Shown: positions 9,012 to 16,840 of the stretch, one piece after another
Numbering within the stretch: the first letter of the stretch is position 1
Layout of the letters: each line of letters begins with the position of its first letter
Origin: Planctomycetota bacterium
Lineage (GTDB): Bacteria; Planctomycetota; UBA1135; UBA2386
Direction: 5' to 3'
Assembly: GCA_016716265.1 (NCBI GenBank)
Contig: JADJWQ010000001.1
Span: 1,550,001 to 1,614,000 of the forward strand
DNA: 64,000 nt
Made by a program: the position numbers and the translations under genes
The notes under the pieces: model-generated
The model's database searches: none
The model's input: the letters and a program-made list of their open reading frames with translations, nothing else
What the model was told of the DNA's origin: nothing

Positions 9012-10175
9012 TCAGGAGCCGAGGACGGCGACGATCGCGTTGCTGAAGTCGGCGGTCGTGCCGGCGAAGGCGATGGACTGGAAGCCGACGCGGAGGCAGC
9101 CGAGCGCGGGGACGTTCGGGATCGGGAACGGGATCAGGCCCGGCGAGCTGCCGGTCGGGTCGAGCGCGCCGATCGTCAGGCACGAGCCGCTGGCCGGATA
9201 CAGTCGGCAGCCGCCGAAGCCGAGCGGACCGAGGTCCAGCGGTGCCAGCGGGCCGATCCCCACGCACAGGAGCGCCACCGCGTTCGGCAGCCCGCCGCGC
9301 ATCGCGAACGAGATGCCCGGGCCACCGAGCTGCGCACTGCCGAGCGCGTACAGATCGAGCGGTCCCGCGCCGCACCCCTGACCGTACGAGCTGAGGCTCG
9401 CGCGGCAGGAGGACACACCGCCACCCGACCGGATCGTCGCGACGTCCGCCGCCGTCAGCTCGTAGCCGAACACGCGCACGTCGTCGAGCTCGCAGGGCAG
9501 CAGGCAGCAGATCGTCGAGCGCACCACGGCGCCGAGGGTCAGCCGGTTCAGGGTGAACGTGCCGTAGTTCGGATTGCTCGGCCCGGCACCGCGGAAGTCG
9601 AAGCCCGCCGTGTCGCGAACGCCATCGACGTACAGGTTCGCACGGCCGGACGTCTCGCAGTAGGCGACGTGGTGCCAGGTGCCGTCGAACACCGTCTGAT
9701 CGGACGACTGGTCGAACGACCGGTTCCCGTCGCTGCGAACGTAGATGCGGATGCGATCCGAGAGTCCGAGTGCGGTCTGGCCGGATCCGATCGTGAACAG
9801 CGGCGTGTTGCTCGCCGTGCTGCTCAACGACAGCACCCGGTCGTCGTCCGCAGCATTGGCGCGCACCCAGAACGTGACCGAGAACGCTGCGCCGAGCCCG
9901 TCGTAGAACGGCAGCCCGCCGTTGAACGCGATGTCGACGTAGTCGTCGATGCCGTCGAACGCGAGTGCGTTGCCGAACACGCCCGGGACCCATTGCGCGG
10001 GGTCGTTGGTGAACGAGACGAGCGTCCCGGTGTTGCCGATCGGACCCGAATCCGCGGCGACGAAGCCGGACGTCTCGTCGAGGCTCCATTGCCCGATGAT
10101 CGGGGTCTGGGCGGGCACGGCGGCCACGCACCCGAGCGCGGCGGCCAGCGAGAGGTGTCGAGACGAGCAGAGCAT
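9012..10175 (-). CDS. Exported LamG-domain protein with planctomycete-type C-terminal module
   Basis: This 387-residue protein opens with a signal peptide (MLCSSRHLSLAAALGCVAAV, cleaved near PAQ). Residues about 25-245 form a concanavalin A-like (LamG/laminin-G-3) jelly-roll fold: GQWSLDETSGFVAAD, ALAFDGIDDYVDI, DGTWHHVAYCE, ANLYVDGVRD and LDDVRVFGYELTAADV are its usual landmarks. Glycan or surface binding is typical for the fold; no catalytic site is visible. After a short linker comes the module shared with other exported proteins of this window: YGQGCG, then LGPLGFGGCRLY, then a final strand ending SNAIVAVLGS. The ATG at 10175 follows a strong GGAGGAGG ribosome site. It is convergent with valS. 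Confidence 0.88.
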   Translation of the reverse strand: MLCSSRHLSLAAALGCVAAVPAQTPIIGQWSLDETSGFVAADSGPIGNTGTLVSFTNDPAQWVPGVFGNALAFDGIDDYVDIAFNGGLPFYDGLGAAFSVTFWVRANAADDDRVLSLSSTASNTPLFTIGSGQTALGLSDRIRIYVRSDGNRSFDQSSDQTVFDGTWHHVAYCETSGRANLYVDGVRDTAGFDFRGAGPSNPNYGTFTLNRLTLGAVVRSTICCLLPCELDDVRVFGYELTAADVATIRSGGGVSSCRASLSSYGQGCGAGPLDLYALGSAQLGGPGISFAMRGGLPNAVALLCVGIGPLAPLDLGPLGFGGCRLYPASGSCLTIGALDPTGSSPGLIPFPIPNVPALGCLRVGFQSIAFAGTTADFSNAIVAVLGS

Positions 10176-10381
10176 GGTGCCTCCTCCGTACCGTGGCGAG
10201 CAGGACGATCAGGACAGGGTAGCGAGGACCGGCACGCGCGGAACGCCCTCCCCACCGACCGCTCACCCGACGTCGGATGCCTGAGGGGGGTTCGCGCGGA
10301 GCGCGTCGTCGGGTACCCTGCGCCGCAGCTCGTTCACCGTCCCGGGCAATCCGCCTGGGGAATCTCTCTCAGGAGACCTCG

Positions 10382-12022
10382 ATGGGACACCTCCGCATCG
10401 CTACCGCTCTGTGCGCAGCGACACTCGCATTGCCGGTCGCCGCCCAGGGCGGAGCGCTCTCCCCGCTCGCGACCGGCTCGGCGTCAGTGACCGTGTCGTC
10501 GATGTCGTCGTGGCGGCGCTCGGTGGTCATCGCGCCGACCGGAGTCATGTGGGCGCTGCTTCGTGACGTCGATCCGGGGGTCGGCGACGGCCAGCTCTAC
10601 CTGACGGCGTCGACCGACGGCGGCGCGACGTGGACCGGTCGCTTCGACCTGGCCACGGCCGGGGACGGCGCCGGAGCGCTCTGCGCCGACCGCTCGTGCG
10701 GAACGCTGCAGATCGCGTGGAACGCGCTGAACGGCGGCGCCTTCCAGGACGTCTACTACCAGGAGTTCGACACGCGCGCAGTGCGCTTCGTCGGCTCGCC
10801 GCAGCAGCTGACCACGGCGACCAGCAGCAACGACCAGTACTACGCCGAGGACGTCGCCGTCACCGAACGCGGGGCCGTCGTGCTGGCGATCTCGACGCAC
10901 CGTAGCCCCCCGGTACCGCCGTGGCGATCCGGGTGGTCGTCGGGCCTGCTCGTCCGCCCGGCCGGTGCTGCGGTATTCGACCCGGTGCGCCCCGTGAACA
11001 CCGACGCCTACGGCGTACGGATCGACCTGCAGGCGGTCGGCGAGGTCGTCCACGGCGCGTTCCGCACCAACACCGGGCTGTACGGCATCCGCTATCGCGG
11101 GTTCGACTGCGCGACCGGGGCGTTCACGACGACGACCGACGTCCAGGTCGACGTCGGCACGGCGAACGTGTCGCAGATCGCCGTGACCCGCAACGGCGAC
11201 ATGTACGTGCTGTACGTCGCCGGCGGCACGACCGCGGGGACCGGCGAGCTACGCGTCGGGTATTCGACCGTCGCGAATCCGACCCAGTGGACGGTCCAGC
11301 CGCTCGCGGCCGACACCGACCTGCTCCGCGGCAACGTCTCCTACTACCACTACTCGCTGGCGACCGACGGCCTCGGCAATGTCGTCGCCTTCTATTCGCG
11401 GAAGACCGGCGAGCAGCATCAGAACCTCTACTACCGCGTCCTGATCGCCGGCCAGATCGTCACGCCCGAGACGCTCGCCGTGCCATCGACCGACGCCGAT
11501 CGGTTCCTGATCGTCGGCGGTATCCGCAATCCCGGGACCGTCGTCGCGCCGAGCTGCATCGTCGAGAGCCGTGCTGCGGTGCACGTCGGCAATCGGGTCG
11601 ATCTCTTACGCCTCGGCAATGGCGCGCTCGCCGTCGAGCACGGCGTCGGCTGCGCAGGCTCGCTGCCGGTCGCGCCCCGGTTCGCCGCGGTCTCGCTGCC
11701 GATCGGCGGCGGCACGCTGTCGCTGCAGCTCTCCGATGCCCCCGCCAGCACTCCCGGCGCGCTGCTGTTCGGCTTCTCGTGCCCGCCCGCACCGATCGAT
11801 CTCACGCCGTTCGGGCTGACCGGCTGCCAGCTGGACATCGCGGGTCCTGACTCGGTCGGCCTGCCGTCCGGACCGGCGGGCACCGCGCGCCTCGACCTGC
11901 CGATCGCGAGCAGCCCCGCCTACGCGGGCGTGCCGCTGCTGTTCCAGAGCATCGTCGTCGCGCTCGGCGCCAATCCGGCCAACGCCGTGACGACGAACGC
12001 GCTGACGGCCGTCGTGCGGTGA
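10382..12022 (+). CDS. Exported sialidase-like (BNR) propeller protein with shared C-terminal module
   Basis: This is a 546-residue protein with a signal peptide (LRIATALCAATLALPVAAQ). The body looks like a six-bladed sialidase-type propeller. One Asp-box is clear (ASTDGGATWTG), but the arginine triad and nucleophile of true sialidases are not recognisable, so a catalytic role is not claimed. The last 120 residues are the common C-terminal module: HGVGCAGSLP, TPFGLTGCQLDI, then a final segment ending in TTNALTAVVR. A TACCCT box lies upstream in the region about 10310-10316. The ATG at 10382 begins the signal peptide and follows AGGAGACC. Confidence 0.8.
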   Translation: MGHLRIATALCAATLALPVAAQGGALSPLATGSASVTVSSMSSWRRSVVIAPTGVMWALLRDVDPGVGDGQLYLTASTDGGATWTGRFDLATAGDGAGALCADRSCGTLQIAWNALNGGAFQDVYYQEFDTRAVRFVGSPQQLTTATSSNDQYYAEDVAVTERGAVVLAISTHRSPPVPPWRSGWSSGLLVRPAGAAVFDPVRPVNTDAYGVRIDLQAVGEVVHGAFRTNTGLYGIRYRGFDCATGAFTTTTDVQVDVGTANVSQIAVTRNGDMYVLYVAGGTTAGTGELRVGYSTVANPTQWTVQPLAADTDLLRGNVSYYHYSLATDGLGNVVAFYSRKTGEQHQNLYYRVLIAGQIVTPETLAVPSTDADRFLIVGGIRNPGTVVAPSCIVESRAAVHVGNRVDLLRLGNGALAVEHGVGCAGSLPVAPRFAAVSLPIGGGTLSLQLSDAPASTPGALLFGFSCPPAPIDLTPFGLTGCQLDIAGPDSVGLPSGPAGTARLDLPIASSPAYAGVPLLFQSIVVALGANPANAVTTNALTAVVR

Positions 12023-12064
12023 CGGCCGAACCGGCGCTCGCTCGCGACGCCGGTGGCGCCGGGA

Positions 12065-12070
12065 TATCGT
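12065..12070 (+). promoter_or_regulatory. Leaderless-type -10 box TATCGT
   Basis: TATCGT lies 8 bases before the ATG at 12079, so the transcript would begin at or near the start codon. Confidence 0.4.
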
Positions 12071-12078
12071 GCGCGGCC

Positions 12079-13242
12079 ATGAGTGGACCGGAAGCGAGCC
12101 GCGCGCCGGCGCAGGGAACGACCGCCCCGACCTGTTCCGGCTGTCCGCAGCTCCGCGGAGATGGCGCGGAGGTCCGCTGTGAGCTCCGCGGCGCGTTGAT
12201 CTTCGAGCCGACCCGGGCGTTCTGCGTCAGCCACCCGGACTTGGGGGGCCGGCGCGACCGGGAGCCGCTCGGTCCGCTCCTGCTGCTGACCGAGCGCGGC
12301 ACGCAGGTCCTCGAGACCGCCCCCGACTCGCCGCGCATCCGCGACGCACTGCTGGGCATCGTCGAGGAGTGCACGTCGCGGCACGCCGAGGAGCTGGACC
12401 CGCGCGCGGCGATCGCGCTGTGGCAGCTCCTGCAGTGGGGCGAGCGGCGCGTCTACGTCCATGCGGACGGGATCCTCGGAACGCCGCAGCTACCCGGTGC
12501 ACCGGTGCTGCCCGACGGCACGGTGGCACCGGCCGCGGAGCCCGAGGGCGAGCGGCGGCTGCCGGTGATCCCGCGGGTCCCGATCCACGAGCGACGCCCG
12601 GCGGCCTTCCGCCGGGCGACGGGCCGCGCGCGCGCCACGACGGTGCTGCTCGGGCTCGGGGCCGTCGTGTCGGCCGTGTCGATCTGGTCCGACCAGCGGC
12701 AGGCCGAGTTGCTGCAGCGGTTCATGGACACCGGGTTCGTCGCCGAGGCCGAGGCGACCGCCAACGACGCCCGCGTCGAACTGATCGAACTCGTCGACAT
12801 CGGCCTGTTCCTGCTTACCGCGATCGTCTTCCTGACGTGGATGTATCGCGCCTACTCGAACCTCCGCGCGCTCGGCGCCCGCCACCTCGTGAACTCGCCC
12901 GCGTGGGCCGTCGGCGGCTGGTTCGTGCCGATCCTGAACCTGGTGCGTCCGGTGCAGGTCATGAGCGAGCTGTGGCGGGAGAGCCTGCCGGCCGACCGGT
13001 CCGGCAGCCACGGCCTGCTCGGACTATGGTGGACCGCGTGGCTCGCCGCGAACCTCGTCGGCTTGACCAACTTACGCGCTTTCGGCAGCGCGCAGACCGC
13101 CGCGGAGTGGCTGCGGATGACGCGCGTCGACCAGGCGGCGAGCGCGGCCGCGATCGTCGCGGCCGTGCTCGCGATCCTCGTCGTGCGGAGCGTCGACCGC
13201 CGGCAGGGCGACGGCGCCGGGATCGCACAGGTGTTCGAGTGA
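12079..13242 (+). CDS. DUF4328 membrane protein with N-terminal Cys-rich segment
   Basis: This is a 387-residue protein. The N-terminal 50 residues carry cysteines in a CSGCPQL...CELRG...FCVSHPD arrangement that could bind a metal. A proline-rich cytoplasmic stretch follows. The C-terminal half has four hydrophobic segments: TTVLLGLGAVVSAVSIW, VDIGLFLLTAIVFLTWMY, LLGLWWTAWLAANLVGL and AAIVAAVLAILVVRSV. Between them, RAYSNLRALGARHL and WAVGGWFVPILNLVRPVQVM are the hallmarks of DUF4328. The function of that family is unknown. A GTG at 12019 overlapping the previous stop is in frame, but the ATG at 12079 sits right behind a -10-like box and before the Cys motif, so it is preferred. Confidence 0.8.
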   Translation: MSGPEASRAPAQGTTAPTCSGCPQLRGDGAEVRCELRGALIFEPTRAFCVSHPDLGGRRDREPLGPLLLLTERGTQVLETAPDSPRIRDALLGIVEECTSRHAEELDPRAAIALWQLLQWGERRVYVHADGILGTPQLPGAPVLPDGTVAPAAEPEGERRLPVIPRVPIHERRPAAFRRATGRARATTVLLGLGAVVSAVSIWSDQRQAELLQRFMDTGFVAEAEATANDARVELIELVDIGLFLLTAIVFLTWMYRAYSNLRALGARHLVNSPAWAVGGWFVPILNLVRPVQVMSELWRESLPADRSGSHGLLGLWWTAWLAANLVGLTNLRAFGSAQTAAEWLRMTRVDQAASAAAIVAAVLAILVVRSVDRRQGDGAGIAQVFE

Positions 13243-13267
13243 GAGCCCGCCGCGGTGTGGCGAACTC

Positions 13268-13292
13268 TTGACAGCCCTTCCACAAGATGTGG
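13268..13292 (+). promoter_or_regulatory. TTGACA box followed by a 13-bp palindrome
   Basis: TTGACA at 13268-13273 is followed by CCACA-AGA-TGTGG (13280-13292), a perfect 5-bp inverted repeat upstream of the P-loop ATPase gene. No matching -10 box is found 17 bases after TTGACA, so a regulatory role is only a possibility. Confidence 0.25.
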
Positions 13293-13323
13293 TGGGTGCT
13301 GGCAGGGTGCACACCGGATCCCG

Positions 13324-13329
13324 TAGCCT
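13324..13329 (+). promoter_or_regulatory. Leaderless-type -10 box TAGCCT
   Basis: TAGCCT lies 7 bases before the ATG at 13337. Confidence 0.4.
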
Positions 13330-13336
13330 CGCGCGC

Positions 13337-14038
13337 ATGCGACCGACCGACGCCACCCGCGGCCCGTTCCGCGTCTACCTCGTCGGCTCCCACGCGACCG
13401 GCAAGACCACGGTCGCCCGCTGGATCCGCGACCACTTCGGCCTGCCGATGATCGCCGAGGTCGCGCGCAGCGTGCTCGCCGAGATGGAAGCGCACCTCGA
13501 CGCACTGCGCACCGACGTCGAGCTGGTCAATCGCTTCCAGACCCAGGTGTTCCTGCGCCAGATCGAGGCCGAGCAGCGCATCGACGGACCGTTCGTGTCG
13601 GACCGCGCGTTCTGCAACCTCGCCTACGCCGCCCACCACGCGACGATCCTCGCCGACGTGTTCCGCGACCCGCGGCTCGTCGACTACATGGCGAGCGTGC
13701 GCAGCGGCATCGTGTTCTTCCTGCGTCCGCACCGGGAGCTCGTCCGCGCCGACGGCGTCCGGGCCGGCCTCGAGTGGGAGGAGGTCGTCCGCATCGACGG
13801 CATGGTGAAGCTGATGCTCGAGATGTTCGACATCCCGTACGTGCCGGTCGAGTCGCTGTCGATGCAGGAACGCGTGCGCTGCGTCGAGCGCGTGCTGACG
13901 CTCGCCGGCTTCGAGCCGACCGTACCGACGCGCGGTGGCGATGCCCTGCGCACGACCGCGGCCCGGATCGCCCCCGCGGAGCGCCCGCGCGCCACGGCGA
14001 ACGGCGGGCACGGCAGCGACCCCGGGCGAGCGAACTGA
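13337..14038 (+). CDS. P-loop ATPase/kinase, NadR/AAA_28-like
   Basis: This is a 233-residue cytoplasmic protein. A Walker A motif GSHATGKTT spans residues 17-25, followed by a helix ending in IRDHFGLPMIAEVAR, the layout of the AAA_28 family (NadR kinase domain relatives), where a glutamate near this position helps bind the substrate. SDRAFCNLAYA supplies a Walker B-like aspartate. The reaction is probably phosphoryl transfer to a small molecule; the substrate is unknown. The last 30 residues are low-complexity. The ATG at 13337 was chosen over an upstream in-frame start because it directly precedes the ATPase fold and lies 7 bases behind a TANNNT box. Confidence 0.75.
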   Translation: MRPTDATRGPFRVYLVGSHATGKTTVARWIRDHFGLPMIAEVARSVLAEMEAHLDALRTDVELVNRFQTQVFLRQIEAEQRIDGPFVSDRAFCNLAYAAHHATILADVFRDPRLVDYMASVRSGIVFFLRPHRELVRADGVRAGLEWEEVVRIDGMVKLMLEMFDIPYVPVESLSMQERVRCVERVLTLAGFEPTVPTRGGDALRTTAARIAPAERPRATANGGHGSDPGRAN

Positions 14039-14074
14039 CCCGAGCCGGTGGAGCGCCACAGCACCTCGCGCCGA

Positions 14075-14080
14075 TATCCT
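14075..14080 (+). promoter_or_regulatory. Leaderless-type -10 box TATCCT
   Basis: TATCCT lies 7 bases before the GTG at 14088. Confidence 0.4.
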
Positions 14081-14087
14081 GCGGGCC

Positions 14088-14552
14088 GTGCCGAGCCCGT
14101 CCGACATCGCCCGCGCGACGCTGATCGCCGCCCTGTGCTGGCAGGCCGCGGGCGCCTCGCGCGCGCTGTGGACCAGCGCGCGCGACCAGGGTGAGGTGTG
14201 TGCGGGCGAGCTGCTCGGATTGTCGAGCGACGATCGGCTGCGCAGGACGCTGGGCGCCGACGCCGACGTCCTGTTCGCGCTGCGCGCGGTCCTGCCGCCC
14301 GACGCGATCGTGCTGACGCGCGAGCTGGTCGACATGCGGGAGTCGGCGCTGGTCCAGTCGCTGCGCCACACGCTGTATCCGGTGTGGCTCGCCGAGGTGC
14401 CGCTGGCCGCGCTCGCGGGCCCGCTGCCGACCGGGCACGGGCGGCCGGTGTTCCTGCTCGATCTCGATGCAGCTCCCCAGCCGCCCGGCGACCGGTGGAC
14501 CGAGCCGCGCGCGGTCGGTCGCCTGCGGCTCTACCGCTACCGCGCCGGGTGA
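14088..14552 (+). CDS. Protein of unknown function, 154 aa
   Basis: I do not recognise a family. The frame runs from GTG 14088 to a TGA 4 bases before the next start, which indicates tight coupling to the glycosyltransferase fusion. The N-terminus has a moderately hydrophobic helix (ATLIAALCWQAAGASRALW) that may be a membrane anchor. The middle (ALRAVLPPDAIVLTRELVDM) and the end (GRLRLYRYRAG) look like an alpha/beta domain resembling the C-terminal soluble tail of membrane glycosyltransferases. Codon use fits its neighbours, with G/C strongly preferred at third positions. A role beside the membrane glycosyltransferase is inferred from position only. Confidence 0.6.
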   Translation: MPSPSDIARATLIAALCWQAAGASRALWTSARDQGEVCAGELLGLSSDDRLRRTLGADADVLFALRAVLPPDAIVLTRELVDMRESALVQSLRHTLYPVWLAEVPLAALAGPLPTGHGRPVFLLDLDAAPQPPGDRWTEPRAVGRLRLYRYRAG

Positions 14553-14556
14553 CACG

Positions 14557-16743
14557 GTGACGACGCTGTCCATCGCACACGCGCTCGCCGCGATCCTCGT
14601 GCTCGGTACGGGCCTCGCCCGGCTGCTCGGCACGGCACCGCGCACGGACCGGCTCGCGTTCTGGGCCTGGGCGTGGGCCTGCGGCGCGCTCGCCGTCGCG
14701 CTCGGCACGCTCGGCTGGCTGGCGGCGGGCCGGCCGTTCGACGGCCGCGCGCTCGCCCCGCTGGCGACGGTCGCCGGGCTCGCTCTGTTGCGCGCAGCCC
14801 GCCGCCGTGACGCATTGCCGGGCGGCGGACCAGCGCTCGGCTGGCCGCTGTGGCTGGCGCTGGTCGCGGTCGTCGCGTGGACGGTGGACGCCGGAGCGCA
14901 CGCCTGCCTGCAGCCGGTCCTGGTCGGCGACGAGGCGAACATCTGGGCCTCGAAGGCGAAGGTCCTCTACACCGCGAGCGGCTTCGGGCTGCCGGTCGCG
15001 CTCGAGTCGTCGTTCTACCCCGTCAATCACGCCGACTATCCGCTGCTCGTGCCGCTGCTGCACGTCTGGATCCACGCGGCGGCCGGCGACATCCAACACG
15101 TAGCACCCCGCCTGCCGTTGCTCGTCACGCAGCTCGCGTTCGTGCTGCTCCTCGCGAGCGCGCTGCGCCGCGCGGCGCCGTCGTGGCTCGCCGCGCTCGC
15201 GCTACTCGCGGTGGCCGGCAACGGCGTCGCGATGCGGGTGACCGGCGACGCGGGTGCGGATCTGGCCGTCGCGTTGGGGATCCTGCTCGCGACGGACGGC
15301 TTCCACCGCTGGTGGCAGCACGGTCGCGCTCCGGCCCACGGGGCGCTGGCCGCGATCGGGCTCGCGTTCGCCGCGTGGTCGAAGAACGAGGGCCAGATGC
15401 TCGCGCTGTGCCTGGTGATCGCGGTCGTGCTCGCCGCGTGGCTCGCGCGGCCGCGCACACCGTTGCTGCCGCGACCGTCGCGGGCCTGGCTGATCGCGCT
15501 CGTGCCGGTGGGCATCATCGCGCTGCAGCGCGGGCTCGACGCGTGGTGGGGCTTCGAGAACGACCTGTTCGCGGTCTCGCCCCACGACGGCTCGACGATC
15601 GCGCAGCGCGTGGCGCGCATTCCCGATCGCATCGGCACCGTCGCCAGCGCGTTCGGCCGCGACGTGCTGCTGCGCATCGCACCGTCCGCCGACCGCACGC
15701 TCGTCCCGATGCGCCTGACGCTGCCGATCGCCGCGCTCGCGTGCCTCGTCTCGCCACGGCGCGCGCTGCGCGCGCAGGTGCTGGTGCCGGCGCTGGTCGC
15801 GGCCGGCGGTCTGACCGCCTACGCACTCGTGTTCCTGATCACGCCGCACGAGGTCGACTGGCATCTCGTGACCGCCGCCCAGCGCGTGTCGTTCCACGTC
15901 GTCCCGCTGGCGGCCCTGGTGCTCGTCGCGCAGCTCGCCCGGTCCGAGCCGCTGCTCGCGGCGCCCCCCTCGACAACCCGAACCGAACCGCTCGCCCAGA
16001 TGACCAACGCCCCGCCGCGGGACCTCCGCCTGTCGGTCGTCGTCCCGGTCTTCAACGAGGAGCAGACGCTACCCGAGATCGTGCGCCGGATCCGCACGAT
16101 CGTGCCGGACGCGGAGATCATCGCGGTCGACGACCGCTCGATCGACGGCAGCGCCGCGCTGCTGCGCAACATGGCGGCGCGCGGCGAGCTCCGCGCATTG
16201 TTCCACGAGCGCAATCGCGGCAAGGGTGCGGCGATGCGGACCGGCTTCGCGGCGGCGACCGGCGACGTCGTCATCGTCCAGGACGCCGATCTCGAGTACG
16301 ACCCGCAGGACTACCACGCGCTCGTCAAGCCGATCCGCGACGGCGTCGCCGACGTCGTCTATGGCTCACGCTTCATCGGCGGGGAGGCGCACCGCGTGCT
16401 CTACTTCTGGCACTTCGCCGTGAATCGCGCGCTCACGCTGCTGTCGAACATGGCGAGCAACCTGAACCTCACCGACATGGAGACCTGCTACAAGGTCTTC
16501 CGTCGCGAGGTGCTCACGTGCTTCGAGCTCGAGGAGGAGCGCTTCGGCTTCGATCCGGAGATCACGCTGAAGGCCGCGCAGACCGGCGCGCGCTTCTACG
16601 AGGTCGGCATCTCCTACTACGGGCGCACCTACGAGGAAGGGAAGAAGATCGGCTGGCGCGACGGCCTGCGCGTGCTCGTGTCGATCGCGCGCTACGGCGT
16701 GTGGCGCCGGTTCACCGGCCGCGTGCCGCGGCGCCTGCGGTGA
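14557..16743 (+). CDS. Polytopic membrane glycosyltransferase fused to a GT2 polyprenol-phosphate glycosyltransferase
   Basis: This is a 728-residue protein. Residues 1-470 are a multi-pass membrane domain with about ten hydrophobic segments and an early extracytoplasmic motif VGDEANIWASKAKVLY. The acidic residues there resemble the catalytic loop of GT-C mannosyltransferase-type enzymes. After a short linker, a complete GT2 domain begins near M482: LSVVVPVFNEEQTLPEIV, EIIAVDDRS, the RNRGKGAAMRTGF sugar-nucleotide loop and the DADLEY metal motif at 576. It closely resembles dolichol-phosphate mannose/glucose synthases (DPM1-like). The GT2 part would make the lipid-linked sugar and the GT-C part would use it; this coupling is inferred. 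GTG 14557 was chosen because it starts the first membrane helix. An internal ATG (16000) could yield the GT2 part alone. Confidence 0.85.
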   Translation: MTTLSIAHALAAILVLGTGLARLLGTAPRTDRLAFWAWAWACGALAVALGTLGWLAAGRPFDGRALAPLATVAGLALLRAARRRDALPGGGPALGWPLWLALVAVVAWTVDAGAHACLQPVLVGDEANIWASKAKVLYTASGFGLPVALESSFYPVNHADYPLLVPLLHVWIHAAAGDIQHVAPRLPLLVTQLAFVLLLASALRRAAPSWLAALALLAVAGNGVAMRVTGDAGADLAVALGILLATDGFHRWWQHGRAPAHGALAAIGLAFAAWSKNEGQMLALCLVIAVVLAAWLARPRTPLLPRPSRAWLIALVPVGIIALQRGLDAWWGFENDLFAVSPHDGSTIAQRVARIPDRIGTVASAFGRDVLLRIAPSADRTLVPMRLTLPIAALACLVSPRRALRAQVLVPALVAAGGLTAYALVFLITPHEVDWHLVTAAQRVSFHVVPLAALVLVAQLARSEPLLAAPPSTTRTEPLAQMTNAPPRDLRLSVVVPVFNEEQTLPEIVRRIRTIVPDAEIIAVDDRSIDGSAALLRNMAARGELRALFHERNRGKGAAMRTGFAAATGDVVIVQDADLEYDPQDYHALVKPIRDGVADVVYGSRFIGGEAHRVLYFWHFAVNRALTLLSNMASNLNLTDMETCYKVFRREVLTCFELEEERFGFDPEITLKAAQTGARFYEVGISYYGRTYEEGKKIGWRDGLRVLVSIARYGVWRRFTGRVPRRLR

Positions 16744-16800
16744 CGCGGACCGCTGGCGAGCGCAACCGACCTGGATCGCCCGCGGGGCTCGCGCCACGGC

Positions 16801-16806
16801 TAGACT
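16801..16806 (+). promoter_or_regulatory. -10-like box TAGACT
   Basis: Same hexamer as upstream of valS, 34 bases before the ATG of the FG-GAP protein, leaving room for a GAGGT ribosome site. Confidence 0.35.
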
Positions 16807-16840
16807 CGGCGGACGCAGACCCCGAACCCCGAGGTAGACC

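Noticed and set aside
13268..13273. TTGACA as a full promoter for the ATPase gene
   Set aside because: No -10 hexamer at 16-18 bases. The TAGCCT box near the start codon explains initiation better, so only a possible regulatory palindrome was kept.
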